64,000 bases of DNA. Source: Rhodoblastus acidophilus. GTDB lineage: Bacteria > Pseudomonadota > Alphaproteobacteria > Rhizobiales > Beijerinckiaceae. The translations under genes were made by a program, and so were the position numbers. Under the pieces are notes generated by a model. That model was given only the letters and a program-made list of their open reading frames with translations, searched no databases and was not told the origin of the DNA. Of this stretch, positions 43,734 to 52,143 are shown piece by piece (the first letter of the stretch is position 1; each line of letters opens with the position of its first letter). The stretch lies in the NCBI RefSeq assembly GCF_025961575.1, contig NZ_JAOQNX010000028.1, positions 1 to 64,000 of the forward strand, in the 5' to 3' direction.

Positions 43734-44722
43734 GCGCGCGTCCCACACTCGCCGTGCTCGGCGCCGGCGCCTGGGGCACCGCGCTCGCCAATATGGCGGC
43801 GGGGCAGCATTCCAAAGTTTTTGTGTGGGCGCACGAATCCTGGCTCGCGGCGGCGCTGCGCGCGGATCGCGAGAACAAGGCGCTGCTGCCCGGCGTGCCG
43901 CTCGCAGAAAATATCGAGCCGACCGACGAGCTCGATTGCGTGCGCGACGCCGATCATGTGCTGATGGTGACGCCGGCCCAGGTGGTGCGCTCGGTCTGCG
44001 AGCAGCTCAAGGGGCGCCTCCGCCCGGACTCCGCCATCGTGAGCTGCGCCAAGGGCATTGAGCGCGGCACCGGTCTTTATATGCGCGAGGTGCTGAAAGA
44101 AGTGCTGCCGGACCAGCCCGGCGCGGCGCTTTCGGGGCCGAGCTTCGCCCATGACGTCGGGCGCGGCCTGCCCACCGCCGTGACGCTCGCCGCCGACCGC
44201 ATCGAACTCGCCGAAATTTTGTGCGCGCGACTCGCGGCCCCGCATTTCCGGCTCTATCGCTCGGACGATCTCATGGGCGTCGAAATCGGCGGGGCCGTGA
44301 AAAACGTTTTGGCCATCGCCTGCGGCGTGGCGCTGGGCGCCGGCCTCGGGGCCAGCGCTCATGCCGCGCTTCTGGCGCGCGGGTTCGCGGAGATGCGGCG
44401 GTTTGCGCTGGCGCAGGGGGCGAAAACCGAGACGCTCATGGGTCTGTCAGGGCTCGGAGATCTGGCGCTCACCTGCTCCTCGCCGCAATCGCGCAATTAT
44501 TCGCTCGGCTTCGCCATCGGACAGGGCGAAAAGCCTGAGGTCGCCGGCCACGGGGCGCTGACCGAAGGCGCCTGGACCGCGCCGGTCCTCACCGAAAAGG
44601 CGCGCAGCCTCGGCGTCGAAATGCCGATCGCGGAAGCGGTGCAGGCGATTTTAGAAGGGCGCACCGGCGTCGGCGAAGCCATCGGCGCGCTGATGCGCAG
44701 GCCGTTCAAGGCTGAGGGGTAG
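43730..44722 (+). CDS. gpsA: Glycerol-3-phosphate dehydrogenase [NAD(P)+]
   Basis: A 330-aa enzyme making sn-glycerol-3-phosphate for phospholipids. Nucleotide-binding GAGAWGTALANMAA is near the N-terminus. Other motifs: SCAKGIERGTGLYM, ALSGPSFAHDV and GGAVKNVLAIACGVALGAGLG with the catalytic lysine. The start overlaps the PLD-like gene by 4 nt. Linkage to tsaD is common in alphaproteobacteria. It is followed by a dispersed repeat. Confidence 0.96.
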   Translation: MSARPTLAVLGAGAWGTALANMAAGQHSKVFVWAHESWLAAALRADRENKALLPGVPLAENIEPTDELDCVRDADHVLMVTPAQVVRSVCEQLKGRLRPDSAIVSCAKGIERGTGLYMREVLKEVLPDQPGAALSGPSFAHDVGRGLPTAVTLAADRIELAEILCARLAAPHFRLYRSDDLMGVEIGGAVKNVLAIACGVALGAGLGASAHAALLARGFAEMRRFALAQGAKTETLMGLSGLGDLALTCSSPQSRNYSLGFAIGQGEKPEVAGHGALTEGAWTAPVLTEKARSLGVEMPIAEAVQAILEGRTGVGEAIGALMRRPFKAEG

Positions 44723-44737
44723 CGCGACCCTTTCTTC

Positions 44738-44869
44738 CCATGGCCATGGTTCGAGACGCCCGCTCCGCGGGCTCCTCACCATGAGGGATTTCTCTATAGG
44801 AACAATTGAGTAGCCCTCATGCTGAGGAGCGACGGGAGGTCGCGTCTCGAAGCACGAGGGCGGTCCACG
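44738..44869. repeat. Dispersed palindromic repeat, family 1 (copy b, double)
   Basis: Two half-units face each other: ttcgagacgcccgctccgcg ... ctcaccatgaggga, then tagccctcatgctgaggag ... cgcgtctcgaagcacgaggg and cggtccac. The pair fills the space between convergent gpsA and the DUF3597 gene. It could form one large stem or two smaller ones. Confidence 0.8.
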
Positions 44870-44879
44870 ATTTTCCGGG

Positions 44880-45263
44880 TTACTTCTTCAGCAGGTCCGC
44901 CGGAACCTTGCCGCCATTGGCGGCGACGAGTTCGATGACCTTTTTGTGCAGCCAGATGTTCATCGCAGCGGAATCGCTGGTGTCGCCGTCGAATTTCAGT
45001 TCGGCGGCGAGCTGTTTGCGGGCTGTGAGGCTGGAGTCCAGACCCAGCACTTTCAACAGATCGACGATGGACACGCGCCAGTCCAGCGTTTCCGGATTGG
45101 TTTCGTTGAGATCGTCCAACACTTTGGCGATATCGACGGCCGCGGCGGCGGGAGAGGCGGCGGCGGGCGCGGCCGGTGTCTCGGTGGCGGGCGTGTCGGC
45201 CGGCGCCGCTTGCGCGTGAGACGAACCAAAAATCTTGCCGATGATCGAACCGAAGATGCTCAT
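44880..45263 (-). CDS. DUF3597 family protein
   Basis: A 127-aa protein. ATG 45263 gives the family start MSIFGSIIGKIFG. An Ala/Pro/Thr-rich linker (about 20-50) leads to the conserved domain with VLDDLNETNPETLDWRVSIV, DLLKVLGLDSSLTARKQLA and a C-terminal helix ending VPADLLKK. The function is unknown; no cleavable signal is clear, although the N-terminal segment is moderately hydrophobic. It is alone on its strand, convergent with gpsA across a palindromic repeat. Confidence 0.85.
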   Translation of the reverse strand: MSIFGSIIGKIFGSSHAQAAPADTPATETPAAPAAASPAAAAVDIAKVLDDLNETNPETLDWRVSIVDLLKVLGLDSSLTARKQLAAELKFDGDTSDSAAMNIWLHKKVIELVAANGGKVPADLLKK

Positions 45264-45421
45264 GGGGACCTGCCGGGTTCTTGAGAAAAATTCCACATCG
45301 CAACGCCGGTCAGGCTAGGGCCAACGCGCGACGCTTACAAGATATGGGGCAAGATATAGGGATTGAATGCGGGCGAGGCTTGGTGCAAGCATTTGGCCCC
45401 TTCCAAAATCCGGTCGTCTCC

Positions 45422-45709
45422 ATGCACTACGTCGCCCTCTGCCTCGACAAGCCCGAGTCCCTCAGCGTCCGCACCGAAAATCGCGCCGCGCATCTCGCCT
45501 TCCTCGCCGCCCACGCCCCCAAGGTGAAGCTCGGCGGCCCCTTCCTCGACGCGGCCGGCCAGATGTGCGGCTCGATGCTGGTGCTCGACTGCGCCGACGA
45601 GGCGGAAGCCCGGGCCATGCTGGCCCAGGACCCCTATGCGCAGGCCGGCCTGTTCGCTTCGGTCGAATTGCGCGCCTACAAGCCCGTCGTCGGGACCTAT
45701 GTGGCGTGA
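45422..45709 (+). CDS. YciI family protein
   Basis: A 95-aa ferredoxin-fold protein. ATG 45422 begins MHYVALCLDKPESLSVR, as is typical of the family, with R-x-x-H-L-A-F-L (residues 21-28) and a DPYAQAGLFASVELRAYKPVVG tail. The conserved His and Asp form the putative active site; family members are thought to be small enzymes or domains of unknown role. It overlaps the EVE gene by 4 nt (GTGA), implying coupling. Confidence 0.9.
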   Translation: MHYVALCLDKPESLSVRTENRAAHLAFLAAHAPKVKLGGPFLDAAGQMCGSMLVLDCADEAEARAMLAQDPYAQAGLFASVELRAYKPVVGTYVA

Positions 45710-46122
45710 GCGCCTACTGGCTGTTCAAGAGCGAGCCGGACGCGTGGTCGTGGGACCAGATGGTCGCCTGCGGCAAGGACGGAACCGGCTGGACCGGCGT
45801 CCGCAACCATCTCGCCAAAAAACAGATGCAGGCGATGCAGCTCGGCGATCTCGGCTTCTTCTACCATTCCAATGTCGGCAAGGCCGTGGTCGGCGTGGTC
45901 GAGGTGATCAAGACGTTTCACCCTGACCCGACTGATGAGAGCCAGAAATTCGGCATGGTGGACCTGCGCGCGGTCGAACCTTTGCCGCGTCCGGTGACGC
46001 TGGACGAGATCAAGGCCGATCCGCGTTTTGCCGAAATGGCGCTGGTGAAGAACACCCGCCTTTCGGTTCAGCCGGTCTCGGCCGAACATTGGCGGGCGAT
46101 CAGGGCGCTCGGCGGCCTATAG
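45706..46122 (+). CDS. EVE domain protein
   Basis: A 138-aa protein made of a single EVE domain, a PUA-like fold that binds modified bases in DNA or RNA. It starts at GTG 45706, overlapping the YciI stop. Visible family motifs: YWLFKSEPDAWSWDQM at the N-terminus, WTGVRNHLAKKQMQAMQLGD, FYHSNVGKAVVGVVEV, and VKNTRLSVQPVSAEHW near the end. Bacterial members are linked to base-modification-dependent processes; the target here is unknown. Its stop shares a CTATAG hexamer with the converging MarR gene stop. Confidence 0.92.
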   Translation: MSAYWLFKSEPDAWSWDQMVACGKDGTGWTGVRNHLAKKQMQAMQLGDLGFFYHSNVGKAVVGVVEVIKTFHPDPTDESQKFGMVDLRAVEPLPRPVTLDEIKADPRFAEMALVKNTRLSVQPVSAEHWRAIRALGGL

Positions 46123-46635
46123 ATCGTCGCCGTCGAGCGCGCCGGGCTGCGCGATCCCGGCGGCGACGCCGGCGAGCCAGCGGCGCAGGGCGCGCTCGCG
46201 TTTCGGCCGCATGCCCTCGACAAGCCGGGCCGACGCCGCCTCGACCCGCTCGCGTCCGCGCCGCAACACCGTCTCGCCCTGTTCGGTCAGGGCGAGCGGA
46301 CGCGCGCGAAGCGTTCCCTCCTCCTCCCGCACCAGGCCGGCGCGGCGCAGATTGGCGACGATCAGGCTGATGGTCTGCGGCGTCAGTTTGGCGCGCCGCG
46401 CGATATCGGCGGCCAGCAATCCGGGCTGGGCGCCCAGAAGCTGCAGCACGGCCATTTGCGGCGGGGTGATGCCGAGATCGGCGAGCAGCCGTTCCTCCGC
46501 CAGCCGCTGCGCCGCCGCCGCCTGGCGCAGCAGGCCGGCGAGATCGCCGTTCTCGCCGGGAAGCTCCAGCAGCCGCGCCGGCTTGCGTTTCTCGGCTTCG
46601 GGGGGGACGGGCGCCTGGAGGACGGGTTTGATCAT
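46117..46635 (-). CDS. MarR-family transcriptional regulator
   Basis: A 172-aa winged-helix regulator. ATG 46635 has a GGGAA site upstream. After about 35 disordered residues come the dimerisation helix, the helix-turn-helix (LLAADIARRAKLTPQTISLIVANLRRAGLV) and the wing with LRARPLALTEQGETVL. Ligand and targets are unknown; self-regulation is usual for the family. Its 3-prime end overlaps the EVE gene by 6 bp. It faces away from zapE. Confidence 0.9.
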   Translation of the reverse strand: MIKPVLQAPVPPEAEKRKPARLLELPGENGDLAGLLRQAAAAQRLAEERLLADLGITPPQMAVLQLLGAQPGLLAADIARRAKLTPQTISLIVANLRRAGLVREEEGTLRARPLALTEQGETVLRRGRERVEAASARLVEGMRPKRERALRRWLAGVAAGIAQPGALDGDDL

Positions 46636-46783
46636 GGTCGGTTCCCGCAAGCGAATCGAATCGTCGGTTTGTTGAAGAAAACCAGAGCCGCGCGGGCGTC
46701 GCCAGCCCTTTGTCCACGATTTCCCGCTCTATGGGCGAAAGAAAGGGTTGCCAGCGGTTTTGCGGCGCCGTTAGTTCGAGCCA

Positions 46784-47962
46784 ATGGAAAGCGCCTTCCC
46801 CCCCATCGTCGAGCATTACCAATCCCTGGTGGCGCGGGGACGCATCGAGCACGACCCGCATCAGGCCGCCGTCGCCGCCAAGCTCGACAAGCTGCGCGAG
46901 GCGCTCGACGTGCAGCGCCTCGCCAAAAAATCCAGCGCGCTCGGCTGGATGTTCGGCGCGAAACGTCCCGCCGAAGCGCCAAAGGGCCTGTACATCTGGG
47001 GGTCGGTCGGGCGCGGCAAGACCATGCTGATGGACATGTTTTTCGACTCCGTCGTGCTGGAGACCAAGCGCCGCGTCCATTTCCACGCCTTCATGGCCGA
47101 CGCGCATCGGCGGATTTTCGACTGGCGGCAGAAGAAGAAGGCGAATTCCGTCAAGGGCGACGACCCCATCGCTCCCGTGGCGGAGGCGCTGGCGAAAGAC
47201 GCGACGCTGCTGTGTTTCGACGAATTCGCCGTCACCGACATCACCGACGCCATGATCCTGGGGCGGCTGTTCCAGGCGCTCTGGGCGCGCAATGTCACCG
47301 TGGTCGCCACCTCCAATGTCGATCCCGTCGATCTCTACAAGGACGGCCTCAACCGCGCGCTGTTCCTGCCGTTTATCGAGCTGATCCGCGCGCATATGGA
47401 GGTGGTCAAGCTCGACGCGCCCCGGGATTTCCGGCTGGAGCGGCTGGAAAACGCCCCGGTCTGGCTGACGCCGCCGGACGAAACGGCGCGAAAAATTCTC
47501 GACAAGGCCTTCGCCGAACTCAGCGGCGTGATCAAAGGCGCGGAAAGCCGGTTGCCGATCCTCGGGCGCGAGATCGTTGTGCCGCAGGCCGCCGGCCATG
47601 TCGCCCGTTTCGACTATGCCGATCTGTGCAAAAAACCTTTGGGCGCGGCGGATTTCGTCATGATCGCCGAATGTTTCCACGCTCTGGTCGTCGACAACAT
47701 CCCGGTGATCGCCCCCGACGAGCGCAACGAGGCCAAGAGGTTCATCAATCTGATCGACGCGCTCTATGACAAGCGGGTCAAGCTGCTGGCTTCCGCCGCG
47801 GTCGAGCCGCATGAGATCTATCGGGCGCCGGAGGGGCGCGAAGCCTTCGAATTCGATCGGACGGTATCGCGGCTGATCGAAATGCGGTCGAAAGACTATC
47901 TGGCGCTGCCCCACGGCAGCATCGGCGCCAGCGGCGACATGGCGGGACTGATCGACACATGA
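46784..47962 (+). CDS. zapE: Cell division protein ZapE (AFG1-like ATPase)
   Basis: A 392-aa AFG1/ZapE P-loop ATPase. Walker A GSVGRGKT (73-80), Walker B LLCFDEFAVTDI and sensor region VATSNVDP are clear, with the family's VHFHAFMADAHRRI and PFIELI motifs. In E. coli it destabilises FtsZ rings; the mitochondrial relative helps assemble respiratory complexes. It is the first gene of a rightward block and overlaps the TetR gene (ATGA). Its location just ahead of mdh and suc genes is the normal rhizobial one. Confidence 0.94.
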   Translation: MESAFPPIVEHYQSLVARGRIEHDPHQAAVAAKLDKLREALDVQRLAKKSSALGWMFGAKRPAEAPKGLYIWGSVGRGKTMLMDMFFDSVVLETKRRVHFHAFMADAHRRIFDWRQKKKANSVKGDDPIAPVAEALAKDATLLCFDEFAVTDITDAMILGRLFQALWARNVTVVATSNVDPVDLYKDGLNRALFLPFIELIRAHMEVVKLDAPRDFRLERLENAPVWLTPPDETARKILDKAFAELSGVIKGAESRLPILGREIVVPQAAGHVARFDYADLCKKPLGAADFVMIAECFHALVVDNIPVIAPDERNEAKRFINLIDALYDKRVKLLASAAVEPHEIYRAPEGREAFEFDRTVSRLIEMRSKDYLALPHGSIGASGDMAGLIDT

Positions 47963-48585
47963 CCGCCCCGGCGCGGCAGATCGAGGCGACGGCGGACCAG
48001 AAAATCCTGGAGCACGCCTGCGATCATCTGCGCCGGTTCGGTCCGAAGCGGACGACCATTCTCGACATCGCCGAAGCCGCCGGCATGTCGCACGCCAATG
48101 TCTATCGTTACTTCCCCTCCAAACTCGCGCTGTTCGACGCGGTCACGGCGAACTGGCTGGCGGCGCTCGAAGGTCAGTTGCGGGTGATCAAGGAGGGGCC
48201 CGATCCCGCCTATGACAAGCTGGAGCGGGCGCTTTCGGCCATTCAAAAAACCTATCGCGCCAAGCTCGAGGCCGATCCGGCCCTGTTCCAACTGCTCTGC
48301 GACGCCATCGAGACCAATCGCGTGGTGGCGCGCAAGCATCGCAACAAGATCCAGGGCGAGATTCAGGCCATTGTCGAGGAGGGGATCAGTGCGGGCTCGT
48401 TCCGCATGACCGACCGGCGCCGGGCGATGGCGCTGGTGTTCGACCTCGCCCACCGTTTCATCCAGCCGATCTCCATCGCGCTCGACCGCGGCATTCCCGC
48501 GCCGGACCTCGCCTTTCGCGCCGGCCGGGCTTTCGCCGCGATCCAGCGCAGCCTGGTTTACGGCGATCCCGACTTTGATATCTGA
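47959..48585 (+). CDS. TetR-family transcriptional regulator
   Basis: A 208-aa regulator with an N-terminal helix-turn-helix (TTILDIAEAAGMSHANVYRYFPSKLALFDAV, about 35-65) and an all-helical ligand/dimer domain. The ATG overlaps the zapE stop. A 22-bp perfect inverted repeat starts at its own stop codon and lies upstream of mdh, making mdh-suc expression a possible target. The ligand is unknown. Confidence 0.92.
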   Translation: MTAPARQIEATADQKILEHACDHLRRFGPKRTTILDIAEAAGMSHANVYRYFPSKLALFDAVTANWLAALEGQLRVIKEGPDPAYDKLERALSAIQKTYRAKLEADPALFQLLCDAIETNRVVARKHRNKIQGEIQAIVEEGISAGSFRMTDRRRAMALVFDLAHRFIQPISIALDRGIPAPDLAFRAGRAFAAIQRSLVYGDPDFDI

Positions 48586-48604
48586 CAAAAATTGTTTTTT
48601 GTCA
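48583..48604. promoter_or_regulatory. 22-bp inverted repeat between tetR-type gene and mdh
   Basis: The sequence is tgacaaaaa, ttgt, tttttgtca, a perfect 9-bp inverted repeat with a 4-nt spacer and very AT-rich against a GC-rich background. It includes the TetR stop codon. It could be an operator for the adjacent regulator or a weak bidirectional terminator (A-run one side, T-run the other). Confidence 0.45.
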
Positions 48605-48681
48605 CCCGTTCCCCGCGCAAGGGGGCGGGCGCGCCACAATCTGCTGCACTCCTCTGTTCCTGCAGGGCTTTTTCAGCTAAA

Positions 48682-48723
48682 GCTGCGGCCTGTTGTCGCA
48701 GCAGGGGGCGCCGGGGCGCCCCC
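48682..48723 (+). other. Structured mdh leader: two successive hairpins
   Basis: Hairpin 1: gctgcg 48682-48687 with cgcagc 48697-48702. Hairpin 2: an 8-bp GC stem with a 4-nt loop at 48704-48723, followed by a weak T-rich stretch (gttagtctttctcc). This may be an attenuator or RNA-stability element in the 252-bp gap before mdh. No known riboswitch class was recognised. Confidence 0.4.
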
Positions 48724-48757
48724 GTTAGTCTTTCTCCCGACTTGAAAGCCTGACCGC

Positions 48758-49800
<1,043 letters not shown>

Positions 49801-49808
49801 TTTTTAAA

Positions 49809-49830
49809 GTCCCCGGCCCTGGCCGGGGAC
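49809..49830 (+). other. Hairpin in the mdh-sucC junction
   Basis: A 9-bp stem (gtccccggc, gccggggac) with loop cctg, 9 nt after the mdh stop. There is no downstream T-run, so it is more likely an mRNA stability or processing element than a terminator. Confidence 0.5.
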
Positions 49831-49892
49831 CGCGGCGCCGCGCGACGAACACAGGTTGGCGGCGCCGTCCATCTCTCCCCGGGAGGTTTTGA

Positions 49893-51089
49893 ATGAATAT
49901 TCACGAGTACCAGGCGAAAGCCATCCTCAAGGAATTCGGCGCGCCCGTTTCGCGCGGCATTCCTGTTTTGAAAGTCGAGGAGGCCGAGGCCGCCGCGAAG
50001 GAGCTCGGCGGTCCGCTCTGGGTCGTCAAGTCGCAGATTCACGCCGGCGGCCGCGGCAAGGGCAAGTTCAAGGAAGCCGCCGCCGGTGAAAAGGGCGGCG
50101 TGCGCCTCGCCAAATCCGTCGAAGAGGTGAAGGAAAACGTCAAGCAGATGCTTGGCAATACCCTGGTCACCATCCAGACCGGCCCCGCGGGCAAGCAGGT
50201 CAACCGCCTCTATATCGAGGAAGGCTCCGACATCGAGAAGGAGTTTTACCTTTCCGCGCTCGTCGACCGCGTGACCTCCCGCGTCTCCTTCGTCGTATCA
50301 ACCGAAGGCGGCATGGACATCGAAGAAGTCGCCCACCACACCCCTGAAAAGATCAAGACCTTTTCCGTTGATCCGGCCACCGGCGTCATGCCTCACCACG
50401 GCCGCACCGTGGCGCAGGCGCTGAATCTTTCCGGCGAACTCGCCAAGCAGGCGGGCAAGCTGGTGGACATTCTCTACAAGGCCTTCGTCGCCAAAGACAT
50501 GTCCATGCTGGAGATCAACCCGCTGATCGTCACCAAGCAGGGCGACCTCAAGGTGCTCGACGCCAAGGTGTCGTTCGACTCCAACGCGCTCTACCGTCAC
50601 CCCGACATTCTCGCTTTGCGCGACGAGACCGAGGAAGACGCCAAGGAGATCGAAGCCTCCAAATATGACCTGTCCTATGTCGCGCTCGACGGCGACATCG
50701 GCTGCATGGTCAATGGCGCCGGCCTCGCCATGGCGACCATGGACATCATCAAGCTCTATGGCATGGAGCCCGCCAACTTCCTCGACGTCGGCGGCGGCGC
50801 CAGCAAGGAGAAGGTGACGGCGGCGTTCAAGATCATCACCGCCGACCCGAATGTGAAGGGCATTCTGGTCAATATTTTCGGCGGCATCATGAAATGCGAC
50901 GTGATCGCCGAAGGCGTGATCGCGGCGGTGAAGGAAGTGGGCTTGAAAGTTCCGCTGGTGGTGCGCCTGGAAGGCACCAATGTCGATCTCGGCAAGAAGA
51001 TCATCTCCGAATCGGGTCTCAATGTCATCCCTGCGGACGACCTCGACGACGCCGCCCAGAAAATCGTCAAGGCCGTGAAGGAGGCTTGA
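49893..51089 (+). CDS. sucC: Succinyl-CoA synthetase beta subunit
   Basis: A 398-aa ATP-grasp subunit that binds nucleotide and, with SucD, interconverts succinyl-CoA and succinate. It starts [22 protein letters not shown]; the ATP-grasp residues ([16 protein letters not shown]) and the C-terminal ligase domain ([27 protein letters not shown]) are present. A strong ggagg ribosome site precedes it. It is 92 nt after mdh and 3 nt before sucD. Confidence 0.98.
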   Translation: MNIHEYQAKAILKEFGAPVSRGIPVLKVEEAEAAAKELGGPLWVVKSQIHAGGRGKGKFKEAAAGEKGGVRLAKSVEEVKENVKQMLGNTLVTIQTGPAGKQVNRLYIEEGSDIEKEFYLSALVDRVTSRVSFVVSTEGGMDIEEVAHHTPEKIKTFSVDPATGVMPHHGRTVAQALNLSGELAKQAGKLVDILYKAFVAKDMSMLEINPLIVTKQGDLKVLDAKVSFDSNALYRHPDILALRDETEEDAKEIEASKYDLSYVALDGDIGCMVNGAGLAMATMDIIKLYGMEPANFLDVGGGASKEKVTAAFKIITADPNVKGILVNIFGGIMKCDVIAEGVIAAVKEVGLKVPLVVRLEGTNVDLGKKIISESGLNVIPADDLDDAAQKIVKAVKEA

Positions 51090-51092
51090 GAA

Positions 51093-51983
51093 ATGTCCAT
51101 CCTGATCGACAACAACACCAAGATCATCACCCAGGGTTTTACCGGCAAGAACGGCACGTTCCACTCTGAGCAGGCCCTTGCTTATTTCGGCACCAAGGTC
51201 GTCGGCGGCACTTCGCCCGGCAAGGGCGGCACCAAGCATCTGGGCCTGCCGGTGTTCGACACCGTCGCCGAAGCCAAGCACGCCACGGGCGCCGACGCCT
51301 CCGTGATCTACGTCCCGCCGCCCGGCGCCGCGGACGCGATCTGCGAGGCCATCGACGCGGAAATCCCGCTGATCGTCTGCATCACCGAGGGCATCCCGGT
51401 CGAGGACATGATCAAGGTGAAGCGCTCGCTGATGGGCTCGAAGTCGCGCCTGATCGGCCCGAACTGCCCGGGCGTCATGACCGCGAACGAGTGCAAGATC
51501 GGCATCATGCCCGGCAATATCTTCAAGAAGGGCAATGTCGGCATTCTCTCGCGTTCGGGCACGCTGACCTATGAAGCGGTGTTCCAGACCTCGCAGGTCG
51601 GCCTCGGCCAGACCACCGCGGTCGGCATCGGCGGCGACCCCGTCAAGGGCACCGAATTCATCGAAATGCTCGAACTGTTCCTGGCCGACCCCAAGACCGA
51701 GTCGATCATCATGATCGGCGAGATCGGCGGTTCGGCGGAAGAGGATGCGGCGCAGTTCATCGCCGACGAAGCCAAGCGCGGCCGCAAGAAGCCCATGGTC
51801 GGCTTCATTGCGGGCCGCACCGCCCCTCCCGGACGCCGCATGGGCCATGCCGGCGCGATCATCGCCGGCGGCAAGGGCGGCGCGGAAGACAAGATCGCCG
51901 CGATGGAAGCCGCGGGCATCCGCGTCTCTCCCTCGCCGGCGCGACTGGGCTCCACCCTGGTTGAAGTGCTCAAGGGCAAGTGA
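51093..51983 (+). CDS. sucD: Succinyl-CoA synthetase alpha subunit
   Basis: A 296-aa CoA-binding subunit carrying the phosphohistidine. It has the N-terminal CoA-binding fold ([16 protein letters not shown]), [20 protein letters not shown], and the active His in [14 protein letters not shown]. It is tightly coupled to sucC (3-nt gap). A strong terminator follows 6 nt after its stop. Confidence 0.98.
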   Translation: MSILIDNNTKIITQGFTGKNGTFHSEQALAYFGTKVVGGTSPGKGGTKHLGLPVFDTVAEAKHATGADASVIYVPPPGAADAICEAIDAEIPLIVCITEGIPVEDMIKVKRSLMGSKSRLIGPNCPGVMTANECKIGIMPGNIFKKGNVGILSRSGTLTYEAVFQTSQVGLGQTTAVGIGGDPVKGTEFIEMLELFLADPKTESIIMIGEIGGSAEEDAAQFIADEAKRGRKKPMVGFIAGRTAPPGRRMGHAGAIIAGGKGGAEDKIAAMEAAGIRVSPSPARLGSTLVEVLKGK

Positions 51984-51989
51984 TTTCGG

Positions 51990-52021
51990 CGCGGGCGAAT
52001 TGAACATTCGCCCGCGTTTTT
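51990..52021 (+). terminator. Intrinsic terminator between sucD and sucA
   Basis: An 11-bp perfect stem (cgcgggcgaat 51990-52000, attcgcccgcg 52006-52016) with loop tgaac, followed by ttttt. It should end most mdh-sucCD transcripts, so sucA-sucB-lpd likely has its own promoter in the 122 bp that follow, or depends on read-through. Confidence 0.85.
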
Positions 52022-52143
52022 GTTCCGCCGATCAATAGAGCCGTCGGCGGGGCCGGGAAGACGAGGCTCGAATGCGTTCTTGAACGAATGCTTTGATCCC
52101 GCGGGCAAGTCGCTTCGGCGGCGGCGGGTCGAGAGGAACAACC

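Noticed and set aside
43176-46122. PLD-like nuclease plus EVE protein as an anti-phage island
   Set aside because: Both sit in conserved housekeeping neighbourhoods with normal base composition, and the PLD-like protein has an export signal. Nothing else suggests a defence system.
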